A stretch of DNA of 24,717 bases. It comes from a virus. Below the pieces are notes generated by a model. It saw nothing but the letters and a program-made list of their open reading frames with translations, searched no databases and was not told the origin of the DNA. The DNA is taken from the IMG/VR virus record IMGVR_UViG_3300028025_002917, positions 1 to 24,717 of that record, one strand, 5' to 3'. This document shows positions 1-7,348 of this stretch, in pieces (within the stretch, counting starts at the first letter, position 1; each line of letters starts with the position of its first letter). The position numbers and the translations under genes are program-made.

Positions 1-10
1 TCTTTGTAGT

Positions 11-1222
11 ATGGAGTTTATAAATAAAATAGTAAAGTTTATAAAAAGAAGTAGAATTTCCAATTTAGGGCCCGCTAAAGATTGGAAATTGTATCAAGAA
101 TTATTTGGCACCAACCAAAGAAGGGTATCTCATGAAACTTCATTATCTATTCCTGCTTACTTTAGGGCTTTATCTATTTTATCGGAGCAAATAGCAAGTT
201 TACCATTTTCAATTTATGAATTAAAATCCGATGGAAATGTGGTTGAGGCTATTAATCACCCAATGTATAGCTTAATCAAATATAGACCTTCAAAAAAATA
301 CGATACTTTTAGTTTTCGGGAAGCCATTGTTAGGCAAGCCGTAAACGGTTCAATGTCCACAAAATCGGGTAATGTTCTTATTATTCCCAATAGAAATCAG
401 GCAGGTAATGTGATTGATTTGGTTTTGGTTGACGAACCGTGGGAAATGTACAAGATTAACGATGAATTTTACTATAAATTAGAATCTAATAATGAAATTT
501 ATAGCCAGTCCGAGGTACTTCACATAAAATCATTTAGCGATAACGGATATTGGGGCAAAAGTTTGATTGAGGCAGGAAAAACTACTTTTTCCAGAGCTTT
601 ACATGAAATTGATTACGGAAATGATGTTTACGCAAAAGGTACAAATCTTTCGGGCACTGTTGAAACCGATATGATATTAAACGAGGATCAATTAAACGCA
701 ATTAAAAAGGGTTGGGCAGATAAATATTCGGGCCCTAACAATCAACAAGGTGTAGCATTTCTACAGGCTGGTTTTAAATTTAAACCAGTATCTTCAAAAT
801 TAGATGCAGCCGATATTGACGCAAGAAAATTGACTATTGAAGATATTTCCAACCTTACTGGCGTTCCGGGCTTTCTTTTGTTAGGTCAAAACAATATTTC
901 TGCAACAAACATAGAAATATTAAATAGAATCTTTGTTCAATACACTTTAAGGGCTTGGACTAAGCGAATAGAAAACGAGTTTAATACAAAATTATTTCCA
1001 CAAAAGGATTGGGGTAAATATTTTGTTAAATTAGACTTAGATGAGTTGTATAGAGGTGATGTTATGGCTAGAGCAGAATTTTACACTAAACTTTATAATA
1101 TTAGAGCTATTGCACCAAATGAAATAAGAAATCTTGAAGGATTTAATCCTTATGAAGGTGGTGATAAATTTGGCATGCCATTAGCATCTAATAGTAAAGA
1201 AGTACCTAATCAAAATAATTAG
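11..1222 (+). CDS. Phage portal protein, HK97 type
   Basis: Portal proteins form the dodecameric ring at the capsid vertex through which DNA is packaged and ejected. The 403-aa length is normal for the HK97 portal family. The region around residues 42-66 (ETSLSIPAYFRALSILSEQI then ASLPF) matches the conserved helix of this family, as does the C-terminal third, with a VPGFLLLG loop followed by a long helix containing FVQYTLRAWTKRIENEFN (about residues 285-325). It is followed directly by the protease and capsid genes, the standard order. The start codon lies one base after a TAG at 7-9 that probably ends the preceding gene, which would usually be the large terminase but is outside the window. 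Family assignment is secure; the exact start is likely. Confidence 0.93.
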   Translation: MEFINKIVKFIKRSRISNLGPAKDWKLYQELFGTNQRRVSHETSLSIPAYFRALSILSEQIASLPFSIYELKSDGNVVEAINHPMYSLIKYRPSKKYDTFSFREAIVRQAVNGSMSTKSGNVLIIPNRNQAGNVIDLVLVDEPWEMYKINDEFYYKLESNNEIYSQSEVLHIKSFSDNGYWGKSLIEAGKTTFSRALHEIDYGNDVYAKGTNLSGTVETDMILNEDQLNAIKKGWADKYSGPNNQQGVAFLQAGFKFKPVSSKLDAADIDARKLTIEDISNLTGVPGFLLLGQNNISATNIEILNRIFVQYTLRAWTKRIENEFNTKLFPQKDWGKYFVKLDLDELYRGDVMARAEFYTKLYNIRAIAPNEIRNLEGFNPYEGGDKFGMPLASNSKEVPNQNN

Positions 1223-1224
1223 CG

Positions 1225-2118
1225 ATGCATTATAAAACCTATCCTCAATCAGCTACTAATGCAGCGAAGAAAGCTTTGAAGCATAAAGAAGATAATAATT
1301 CTAAGTGTGGAACATCTGTTGGTTGGAATAGAGCTAGGCAGTTGGCGAATAGAGAGGCATTGAGTGACGATGAAGTAATAAGGACATATAGCTTTTTAAG
1401 CCGTGCAAAAGTGTATGACCAGGGCAAATATTTTGATGAAGATGATAATGAAATATGCGGTTCAATAATGTATGATGCTTGGGGTGGTTCAACGATGTTA
1501 CCCTGGGCAGAAAAGACTGCTAATAAGATTATGCAAGACAGGTCAAATAATAATCAAATGGAAAGAAGATATTTTAATATCGAATACAAAAGCGATATAG
1601 AAACAAGGGAAATAACGGGCATAGCTTCATCATTAAATAGAGCCTATGATATGGGTAGTTTTGATGAAGAGATAGATATGGATGCTTTTAATGATGCAGA
1701 TTTTTCGGAGGCAGCCGCTTTATTTAATCACGACCAAAATATCGTGCTTGGTAGAGTTAAAAACAATACTTTAGTTATTAAAAGAGAGGGTAATAATTTA
1801 AAATACAATATTTTTCCACCCGAAACTCATGCAGCCGAAGACGTAATGAAATTAATTAAAAGAGGTGACATTTATCAATCTTCTTTTGCTTTTTCATTAA
1901 TGGAAAATGGTGACAGATGGGAAATGAAAGACGGGAGAATGAAAAGAACGATTACAAAGATTAATAAAGTGTACGATGTTTCACCGGTGACTTATCCGGC
2001 AAATCCAAATACTACTGTAGCTTCAAGAAGCATGGAAAGACATATTCAGCAAAATGAAAAAGCGGAATGCAATTTCAATGAGTTTGTTGAATTTTTAAAC
2101 AATTTAAAAAAATATTAA
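1225..2118 (+). CDS. Prohead protease (HK97 type) with an extra N-terminal domain
   Basis: This serine protease matures the capsid by cleaving scaffold or delta-domain segments of the capsid protein inside the prohead. The protease domain occupies about residues 112-270. It has a catalytic His in FNHDQNIVLGR, a catalytic Ser in the YQSSFAF strand, and the typical VYDVSPVTYPANP segment. It is preceded by about 110 residues that do not belong to the protease fold. These start HYKTYPQSATNAAKKALKHK and contain VGWNRARQLANRE and a WGGSTMLPWAEK segment. An internal ATG at 1558 (Met112) sits exactly at the domain boundary and could start a protease-only product. The gene is two bases after the portal stop and one base before the capsid start. 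The N-terminal domain recurs in phages of Bacteroidota; its role is unknown to me. Confidence 0.88.
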   Translation: MHYKTYPQSATNAAKKALKHKEDNNSKCGTSVGWNRARQLANREALSDDEVIRTYSFLSRAKVYDQGKYFDEDDNEICGSIMYDAWGGSTMLPWAEKTANKIMQDRSNNNQMERRYFNIEYKSDIETREITGIASSLNRAYDMGSFDEEIDMDAFNDADFSEAAALFNHDQNIVLGRVKNNTLVIKREGNNLKYNIFPPETHAAEDVMKLIKRGDIYQSSFAFSLMENGDRWEMKDGRMKRTITKINKVYDVSPVTYPANPNTTVASRSMERHIQQNEKAECNFNEFVEFLNNLKKY

Positions 2119-2119
2119 C

Positions 2120-3457
2120 ATGTTAAAATCCGATGAATTAAAGCAGTCGCGTTCCGCTAAAATAGAAGAAATGCGATCTTTAATTTCTGCCATTGAAACA
2201 TTAGGGGCGAATGCCAACGATGAACAAAGGTCGAAATTAACAACTATTAGGAACGAGGTTACTAATATTGAAAGTGACATTGAAAATCACTTGATGTTAG
2301 AAGCCGAAGCCAAAAGAATGGCAGCTCCTGCTACTAGGGGTAACGAAAACAAAGTTAGCGATGAGCAAAGAGTGAAGAAAAATTACTCATTCCTTCGTGC
2401 CGCTAACTTAGTAGCCAATAACAAAAACTTAGACGGCTTAGAACTTGAAATGCATCAGGAAGCTGAAAGAGAATTTAAGCAAGCTGGTATTTCTGCTTCG
2501 GGAAATCTTTACATTCCTAAAATGATTGTAAAGAATGAAAAAAGAGATATGACTGTTAGCTCCGCGGCTGGCGGTGGTAATACTGTACCAACTATTTTAG
2601 GGGATTTGATTCCATTTCTTGACCCTAGATTAGCTGTAATTCAAGCAGGTGCAACTTTGTTAACTGGTTTAACGGGTAACTTAGATTTTCCTAGAAATGA
2701 TGCTGCGGCTACTGCGGTTTGGGAGACTGAAAATTCTGCCAACGATGAAACAAGCCCAACTTTTGATAAAATCAGTATGTCGCCTAATCGTTTGGGTGCG
2801 TTTACTGATATTTCAAAACAGTTGCTCGTTCAATCGTCTATTGACGTGGAAAACTTTGTAAGAAATCGTTTAAGCGAAGCAATTAACAGAGCTTTAGATT
2901 ACGCGTTAATTAATGGTGATAATTCTACACAGCCATTTTACGGTATTTTAAACACAGCTGGCATTGGTTCAGTTGCTATTGGTACAGATGGCGGCCCGTT
3001 AACTTATAAGCACATTATTGACCTTGAAACTGCTTTAGCTGTTGATAATGCTGATTTTGGAACATTAGCATACCTTACTACTCCCGGAGTAAGAGGATTT
3101 TTAAAGAATACTGAAAAAGCTTCTGGCACTGCCCAGTTTGTTTGGTCAGATGGCGCACCTCCTGTTGGTCAACAAGGAATTAGAACTGATTTGTTAAATG
3201 GGTACCGTGCTTATGTATCAACGCAAGTGCCAAACAACCTTACTAAAGGTGGAGGTACTGATTTACATTCAGTAATTTTTGGAAACTTTGCCGAGTTACT
3301 TATTGGTCAGTGGGCTGGCTTAGATGTTGTGGTCGATCCTTATTCATCTAGCAAAAACGCCTTAGTTACCATTGTAGTTAACTCATGGTGGGATGCTGCG
3401 GTTCGTCACGCTGCTTCATTTGCAGCTATTAAAGATGCAGATATTACTGGCATATAA
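2120..3457 (+). CDS. Major capsid protein, HK97 fold
   Basis: This protein builds the icosahedral shell. At 445 aa it is long enough to include an N-terminal delta (scaffold) domain. Residues 1-70 are charged and helical (coiled-coil-like, rich in E, K, R and N), then a linker leads into the HK97 fold from roughly residue 145. The fold shows the family signature: AAGGGNTVPTILGDLIPFLDP, the TAVWETENSANDETSPTF stretch, a helix with ISKQLLVQSSIDVENFVRNR (spine-like), and a C-terminal segment where WDAAVRHAASFAAIKDADI is the usual ending. The protease encoded just upstream probably removes the N-terminal part during maturation; the cleavage site cannot be placed from sequence alone. Confidence 0.93.
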   Translation: MLKSDELKQSRSAKIEEMRSLISAIETLGANANDEQRSKLTTIRNEVTNIESDIENHLMLEAEAKRMAAPATRGNENKVSDEQRVKKNYSFLRAANLVANNKNLDGLELEMHQEAEREFKQAGISASGNLYIPKMIVKNEKRDMTVSSAAGGGNTVPTILGDLIPFLDPRLAVIQAGATLLTGLTGNLDFPRNDAAATAVWETENSANDETSPTFDKISMSPNRLGAFTDISKQLLVQSSIDVENFVRNRLSEAINRALDYALINGDNSTQPFYGILNTAGIGSVAIGTDGGPLTYKHIIDLETALAVDNADFGTLAYLTTPGVRGFLKNTEKASGTAQFVWSDGAPPVGQQGIRTDLLNGYRAYVSTQVPNNLTKGGGTDLHSVIFGNFAELLIGQWAGLDVVVDPYSSSKNALVTIVVNSWWDAAVRHAASFAAIKDADITGI

Positions 3458-3468
3458 AAATTAAAAAA

Positions 3469-3909
3469 ATGAAGAATATTTTAATTGGTTTGTTTGTTTT
3501 TGCCGCTATTGGATTGACGGCTTTTGTAAACGACCGAAGCAAAACACTTGATGCAAATTATGATGATGCTTCAAGTACATTTTATAGCTATTCAGTAAGT
3601 GACACAATCACTAATACTGAAATAGACACTATTACTATTCCAGTAAGCTTGTTAAGCCCTTGGAGCGGTTATTGGTCGATTGTATCTACTAATTTGTCAG
3701 GCACTACTTATATTTTGCCTACTGTCTTACAAGCTGCAAGTTCAACCGATTATACAAGTGTTGCTACATTAGACACTTTAAACGTAAATGGTTTAGTGCA
3801 ATCTAATGAAGATGCTATAATTGGTGGTACAAAATATAGATTAGTGTTAACTGGTGTTGGTACTCAATCAACCAAATATACTGCCTACTTTGTAGCTAAA
3901 AACCCATAA
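3469..3909 (+). CDS. Unknown protein with N-terminal hydrophobic segment, next to capsid gene
   Basis: Family not recognised. The 146-aa product begins MKNILIGLFVFAAIGLTAF, a short positive end and a hydrophobic run of about 17 residues that looks like a signal peptide or membrane anchor. No clean Ala-X-Ala cleavage site is evident. The rest is rich in Thr, Ser, Val and Tyr and looks all-beta (for example SVSDTITNTEIDTITIPVSL and GTKYRLVLTGVGTQSTKYTA). This could be an immunoglobulin-like or jelly-roll surface domain. The position directly after the major capsid gene is where head decoration proteins are often encoded, which would fit, but a hydrophobic leader is odd for a capsid component. 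Ten bases of A-rich spacer precede the start. Confidence 0.7.
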   Translation: MKNILIGLFVFAAIGLTAFVNDRSKTLDANYDDASSTFYSYSVSDTITNTEIDTITIPVSLLSPWSGYWSIVSTNLSGTTYILPTVLQAASSTDYTSVATLDTLNVNGLVQSNEDAIIGGTKYRLVLTGVGTQSTKYTAYFVAKNP

Positions 3910-3910
3910 A

Positions 3911-4123
3911 ATGAAAGTGAGATTTATAAAGTCTCCTTCAGGTTCGCCTCATTCTCTTGGATATTTTCAGGGGGATGAGGCAGAACTAAATGAGATTACG
4001 GCAAAAGAATTGATTAGGCTAGAAATAGCCATTGAAGTAAATGATAAGCCAAAAGAAATAGAGGCTAAAACAATCATTGAAAATACAAGTAGCACCAAAC
4101 CAAAAAAAGCTATTAGAAGATGA
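3911..4123 (+). CDS. Small unknown head-region protein (paralog-like to the gene at 6005)
   Basis: This is a 70-aa acidic to basic protein of unknown function. Residues 1-43 follow the pattern MKVRFIK, a Gly/Pro turn, then a GDEAEL strand and the helix ELIRLEIAIEV. The same pattern is seen in the 82-aa product at 6005-6253. Such small beta-strand, turn and helix proteins are common between capsid and connector genes of siphoviruses, but no role is established to my knowledge. The C-terminal part is a charged tail ending KPKKAIRR. The stop overlaps the next start as ATGA, so the two genes are probably translationally coupled. Confidence 0.75.
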   Translation: MKVRFIKSPSGSPHSLGYFQGDEAELNEITAKELIRLEIAIEVNDKPKEIEAKTIIENTSSTKPKKAIRR

Positions 4124-4704
4124 AACCTTGGAGAGTAACCGTTGACCAGACAAATGAATTATGGACTTTATCTGAAGTCAAAAATTATTTAAAAGTTGAG
4201 GATTCAGCGGACGACTCTTTAATCACTACTATTATTAAAGGTGCTAGGGAAGCGGTTGAGGCTAGACAAAATATTAGCACTTTAAATAAAACGATTGTAC
4301 AAAGATTAGAAAGATTTCCATCTTCTTATAAGGTTGCTACTGATTACGAAAATGTAATTAAATTATTGGTTTATCCGGTAATTAGCGTTACTTCAATTAC
4401 CTACTTAGACGAAAATGGGAATAGTCAAACATTACCACAAAATTTATACGAAGTTGACACATATAGAGGGATAATAGGTGAAGCAGTTGACCAGGACTTT
4501 CCTGATACTTATCTTTCATTAAATGATGTTACGATAACTTATGTAGCAGGTTTTGGAACAAGCGCAACAAGCTGCCCGACTGATATTAGAATAGCTATTT
4601 TAAAAATGATAGCGAACATTTACGAGAATAGGACTGATAGTGTTTATAAAATGCCAACGGCTTCGGACGTTATGTTAAATCGACACAAATATGACTGGGT
4701 ATAA
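4120..4704 (+). CDS. Head-tail connector protein (gp6-like)
   Basis: This is the adaptor that docks under the portal and extends the DNA channel, as in HK97 gp6. The sequence shows the family hallmark near residues 18-53: a Leu-rich SEVKNYLKVEDSADDSLI segment followed by the helix TTIIKGAREAVEARQN. A central beta part covers about residues 80-150 (VISVTSITYLDENG and DVTITYVAGFG). A C-terminal helix, DIRIAILKMIANIYENR, is also typical. The length of 194 aa is normal. It overlaps the previous gene by four bases and the next by fourteen. Confidence 0.87.
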   Translation: MKPWRVTVDQTNELWTLSEVKNYLKVEDSADDSLITTIIKGAREAVEARQNISTLNKTIVQRLERFPSSYKVATDYENVIKLLVYPVISVTSITYLDENGNSQTLPQNLYEVDTYRGIIGEAVDQDFPDTYLSLNDVTITYVAGFGTSATSCPTDIRIAILKMIANIYENRTDSVYKMPTASDVMLNRHKYDWV

Positions 4705-5047
4705 TAAGAATGAGGTTATTGGTAAAATGAGGGATCGGATTATTCTTCAAAATGTTACACGAACAAAAACGTTAACGGGTTTTACCACCGAAGCATGGAC
4801 GAATACGGCTACTATTTGGGCTTATATAGATAGTAAATTATCACGCTCAAATGAAACAGTAATTGAGGGTAAAAATACCGTTAAGAATGTTATTGAATTT
4901 ACTATTAGGTATAATTCAAGTATCACCGAAGAATCAAGAGTTATTTTTAATAACAAAGTATATCAAGTAAAAAATTTAGCCGTAAGTCACGATAAACGAT
5001 TTATTGACTTTACAGGTTTTTATTTTGATAGTTACGCAACCGTTTAA
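4691..5047 (+). CDS. Head closure protein / head-tail adaptor
   Basis: Head closure proteins (SPP1 gp16 and HK97 gp7 types) plug or extend the connector before tail joining. The 118-aa product has the expected small beta-barrel pattern: MRDRIILQNVTRTKT, an FTTEAWTNTATIWAYID strand, then ENTVKN-like and FTIRYNSSITEESRVIFNNK strands, and KNLAVSHDKRFIDFTG near the end. The start at 4691 lies inside the end of the connector gene. An internal ATG at 4727 (Met13, before RDRIILQ) matches where many family members begin and is a plausible alternative start, giving 106 aa. Position and fold pattern support the call. Confidence 0.82.
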   Translation: MTGYNKNEVIGKMRDRIILQNVTRTKTLTGFTTEAWTNTATIWAYIDSKLSRSNETVIEGKNTVKNVIEFTIRYNSSITEESRVIFNNKVYQVKNLAVSHDKRFIDFTGFYFDSYATV

Positions 5048-5049
5048 TT

Positions 5050-5622
5050 ATGTTTATTAGTCAATCAAAATTAAACAACCTTAGAAAGCTTCAAGCGCAA
5101 ACACAAAAAAAGCTTACTAAGAAAGGTGTTTTATTTGCTATTTATAACATTGCGGAAGCTGTTGTTGAGCTTGATAATTTAATGAAAAATATTACTGTTG
5201 AAAAAAGAAAAGAAATTCAAAAGGCAGCCGAACCAATAGCATTAGCGACGTATAGGAGTTTTGTACCTGTATCAAAAAAACCACATTATTATTATATTAA
5301 AGGTCAGGGTTTAATGTATGGAATTAGTCCTGGAAATTTACGACGTTCTATAAAAATTATTTCGGACGTAAAGAATTTAGAAAAAAGTCAAACATCATTA
5401 ATCGGGCCATTATATCAAGTACAAGGTAGAGGAGCAAAGTTAGATAGCGAAATGACTACTGATGGCTTTTACGCGCACATGGTGTATGGCAATACAAGGG
5501 GATGGGTTAAAAAAGTAAAGAATAAAGCCGAAAGAGCAGCTTCAATGGCTGTCATTCAAAAGATGTCGCAAGAAGCAATAAGGGTAGCAAAAGAATACCC
5601 GCGTAAATTCTGGGAAATATGA
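5050..5622 (+). CDS. HK97 gp10-like neck / tail completion protein
   Basis: This 190-aa product belongs by pattern to the HK97 gp10 group, which acts at the neck or in tail completion. The motif GNLRRSIKIISD (about residues 95-107) is the conserved strand-helix after the catalytically inert AP-type loop. HMVYGNTRGWV lies near residues 143-153, as expected from the common Y-G-x-x-x-x-x motif. The N-terminal 70 residues are strongly charged and helical (KKLTKKGVLF through EKRKEIQKAAE). The C-terminal helix is basic. It sits between head closure and tail terminator genes, the classical place. It overlaps the next gene as ATGA. Confidence 0.82.
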   Translation: MFISQSKLNNLRKLQAQTQKKLTKKGVLFAIYNIAEAVVELDNLMKNITVEKRKEIQKAAEPIALATYRSFVPVSKKPHYYYIKGQGLMYGISPGNLRRSIKIISDVKNLEKSQTSLIGPLYQVQGRGAKLDSEMTTDGFYAHMVYGNTRGWVKKVKNKAERAASMAVIQKMSQEAIRVAKEYPRKFWEI

Positions 5623-6008
5623 TAGGTAAACTAATATATGCGAGATTGTCAACTGCTTCAAATATTACTGCCATTATTAGCACTAATATCTACCCTGATA
5701 TTACGCCTCAAAATGTTGATTATCCATTTATTGTTTATTCCATCATTGATAGCAATCCAGTTGACTTTAAAGACGGACAAAGTAATTTAGAAGAAATTGA
5801 TTTGCAAATTGACGTTTATACCCAAAACTACGACACGACCCAAAACCTAGCTAATTTAATTAGAAATAGATTAGACAGATTTGTTGGTACAGTTGAGGGT
5901 GTTGAAGTGCAAACTATAAAATATGTTAGGCAAAGTTCACAGGTATTTAATGCAGAACTTTCTGTCTATTGGGTCAGTATTGATTTTATGATAAAAATGA
6001 AAAGATGA
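5619..6008 (+). CDS. Tail terminator / tail completion protein (DUF3168-like)
   Basis: Proteins of this family cap the tail tube and join it to the head. The 129-aa length and the alpha-beta pattern fit. The N-terminus is GKLIYARLSTASNITAIISTNIYPD, followed by the hallmark NVDYPFIVYSIID strand, then EEIDLQIDVYTQNYDTTQNL, which is the typical 'V-D-V-Y' edge strand before a helix with NLIRNRLDRF. The final strand ends WVSIDFMIKMKR. It overlaps both neighbours by four bases, which suggests coupled translation of the neck genes. Confidence 0.85.
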   Translation: MIGKLIYARLSTASNITAIISTNIYPDITPQNVDYPFIVYSIIDSNPVDFKDGQSNLEEIDLQIDVYTQNYDTTQNLANLIRNRLDRFVGTVEGVEVQTIKYVRQSSQVFNAELSVYWVSIDFMIKMKR

Positions 6009-6253
6009 AACTAAGACTTTTAAAAGAATGGAATGGAAAACAACCGGGTAACACTGGTGTATTTCTTTCGGAATATGGGGAACAAATGATTAAGGACGGC
6101 ATAGCAGAACTACTTGATGATGATTTTGTAGTGGAAGATATGCCAAAAAAAGAGGAAGTAAAACAAGATCCTGTTTACATTCCTATTCCTGTTCCTGCTG
6201 AATATTTCCAAAACGAAGAAGAAGAAAATATTACTAAACCAAAAAATAAATAA
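6005..6253 (+). CDS. Small unknown protein (paralog-like to the gene at 3911)
   Basis: The 82-aa product is of unknown function. Residues 1-42 run MKLRLLKEWNGKQPGNTGVF, then a turn and the helix MIKDGIAELL, parallel in layout to the protein at 3911-4123. The rest is acidic (EEEENIT, many D and E) with a proline-rich stretch DPVYIPIPVPAEYF, and looks disordered. It lies between the tail terminator and the tail tube gene. It may be a minor virion or assembly protein; no function can be claimed from the sequence. Confidence 0.75.
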   Translation: MKLRLLKEWNGKQPGNTGVFLSEYGEQMIKDGIAELLDDDFVVEDMPKKEEVKQDPVYIPIPVPAEYFQNEEEENITKPKNK

Positions 6254-6255
6254 CC

Positions 6256-6684
6256 ATGCCAACTACTGGAATTATAAACGGTACGTTAATGAGGCTTTAC
6301 AAGGATAGTGTAGCTATCGGGTATGCTACTTCGTGCCAAATGAATATTTCGTCTGCAATGCGTGAAATTCTTACAAAGGATTCTGCGGCTGGTGGATGGA
6401 GGGAAGTTAAAAAAGGGCAACTTTCTGGAACACTTTCTACGGAGGCGTTATATGCAGGCCCGGGCGATGCTTCAACCAATTATTTGTTTGACGATCTCTT
6501 TACCGACTTAGTCGCAGGTACCGCATTGACTATTAAGTTTACTACCGACGTTGTGGGCGATAATGTTTACACCATGAGTGCCATTTGTACATCATTAGAC
6601 CTTAACGCTGGCGTGGAAGAAAATGTTAGCTATTCAGCTTCATTTGAAGTTACAGGAGCGATTGTGAAAACAACTAAAGCATAA
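6256..6684 (+). CDS. Major tail tube protein
   Basis: The 142-aa product is small and beta-rich. The start GIINGTLMRLYKDSVAIGYA is the usual first beta-hairpin of siphovirus tail tube proteins. It is followed by SCQMNISSAMREILTKDSA and by WREVKKGQLSGTLSTEALY, the strand pair typical of the TP901-1/phi13-like tail family. The C-terminus (ENVSYSASFEVTGAI) matches the closing strand. Hexamers of this protein would stack to form the tube around the tape measure. The place in the operon, after the tail terminator and before the tail chaperone pair, is exactly as expected. Confidence 0.87.
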   Translation: MPTTGIINGTLMRLYKDSVAIGYATSCQMNISSAMREILTKDSAAGGWREVKKGQLSGTLSTEALYAGPGDASTNYLFDDLFTDLVAGTALTIKFTTDVVGDNVYTMSAICTSLDLNAGVEENVSYSASFEVTGAIVKTTKA

Positions 6685-6701
6685 TTTAAAAATTACCTAA
6701 A

Positions 6702-7070
6702 ATGAAAACAATAAAAATAGCTAATGCGGACATTCCAATTAAATTTGGTATGTTCGTTTTAGGTACATTTTTAAGGGAGAGGAACCTTAAATTAAGTGAC
6801 CTCTCCCTCCTTGGCGAAGATCTTCTTTTAGCCCTTGAATTAGCTTTTGCAGGCGTTCAACAAGGGTACAAATCTAAAGGCGAAAAATGTCCTTACGATT
6901 TACAATCCTTTTGCGATTTGGTCGATACTGATATGGGTGGCATAGCTCGTATAATGGAAATGATTTCAAACGAGATTTCACCTCCAGAAGATGAAAGCCA
7001 AAAAAACGTAGTGGCGAAGGCGGAGAACTCACCCTTGAATACATCGAACGCTTTTGTTTCGGAGTTTTAA
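6702..7070 (+). CDS. Tail assembly chaperone, upstream product (gpG-like)
   Basis: This 122-aa protein is the short product of the frameshifting chaperone pair that coats the tape measure during tail assembly. It begins MKTIKIANADIPIKFGMF, a beta-hairpin followed by helices (LSDLSLLGEDLLLALELAFA and YDLQSFCDLVDTD), the usual make-up of gpG-like proteins. At codon 102 the message reads A AAA AAC (7001-7007), a classic slippery heptamer. Ribosomes that do not slip continue to the TAA at 7068-7070 and add 20 residues (VVAKAENS and so on) that look unconstrained, as expected for a normal-frame tail. It is followed immediately by the T-type domain in the -1 frame and then the tape measure gene. 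Confidence 0.88.
   Translation: MKTIKIANADIPIKFGMFVLGTFLRERNLKLSDLSLLGEDLLLALELAFAGVQQGYKSKGEKCPYDLQSFCDLVDTDMGGIARIMEMISNEISPPEDESQKNVVAKAENSPLNTSNAFVSEF
7001..7007 (+). promoter_or_regulatory. Slippery heptamer for -1 ribosomal frameshift (A AAA AAC)
   Basis: In the frame of the gene at 6702 the bases read A-AAA-AAC, the canonical X-XXY-YYZ shift site. After a one-base slip the codons are AAA-AAA-CGT. The -1 frame is closed by a TGA at 6992-6994, just before the site, and is then open to 7348, so the heptamer lies at the start of the only window in which a shift could work. Six bases downstream, GCGAAGG (7014-7020) can pair with CCTTCGC (7079-7085), which may form a long-range stimulatory stem. 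Confidence 0.85.
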
Positions 7071-7348
7071 GATTTCCACCTTCGCAATACAATGAAATGA
7101 GTTTTAAAGAGGTTGTTATGGCTATGCAAGGCTATAATAATTTCTTTGAACAACAGGAGCAAACCGAATGGGAACGAATACGATGGCAAACAACTTTATT
7201 ACTAAATGTCCATACGGCAAAAGGGAAGAGTTTAAAGCCTAAAGATTTAATTGAATTTCCATGGGAGAATCCAACCAAAAAAGAAACTAAAAGAAGTTTG
7301 ACAAATAATGACAAAACAATATTTGACAAATGGGATAAAGAATTATAA
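7007..7348 (+). CDS. Tail assembly chaperone, T-type domain made by -1 frameshift
   Basis: This is the C-terminal part of a predicted 215-aa fusion: residues 1-102 from the gene at 6702, then 113 residues from CGT at 7007 to the TAA at 7346-7348. The -1 frame gives KRSGEGGELTLEYIERFCFG followed by VLRFPPSQYNEMSF and KEVVMAMQGYNNFFEQ. The last part resembles the T-type module of tail chaperones (a hydrophobic loop and then a helix with an E-x-x-x-x-x-x-G-Y motif). The ATG at 7097 would give an 83-aa stand-alone protein, but that start cuts into the middle of the conserved part, and the coding signal extends back to the slippery site. The next gene, the tape measure, starts one base after the stop, the usual arrangement. 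Confidence 0.82.
   Translation, partial: RSGEGGELTLEYIERFCFGVLRFPPSQYNEMSFKEVVMAMQGYNNFFEQQEQTEWERIRWQTTLLLNVHTAKGKSLKPKDLIEFPWENPTKKETKRSLTNNDKTIFDKWDKEL
7014..7085 (+). promoter_or_regulatory. Possible stimulatory RNA stem downstream of the frameshift site
   Basis: GCGAAGG at 7014-7020 is exactly complementary to CCTTCGC at 7079-7085, enclosing 58 bases. The 5' arm starts six bases after the slippery heptamer, a typical spacer. The match is only seven base pairs, so it may be chance. Many phage chaperone shift sites work with no obvious structure. Confidence 0.3.

Noticed and set aside
7097-7348. Stand-alone 83-aa gene starting at 7097
   Set aside because: The same frame is open and protein-like back to the slippery site at 7001-7007, so this is best read as the end of a frameshifted fusion.
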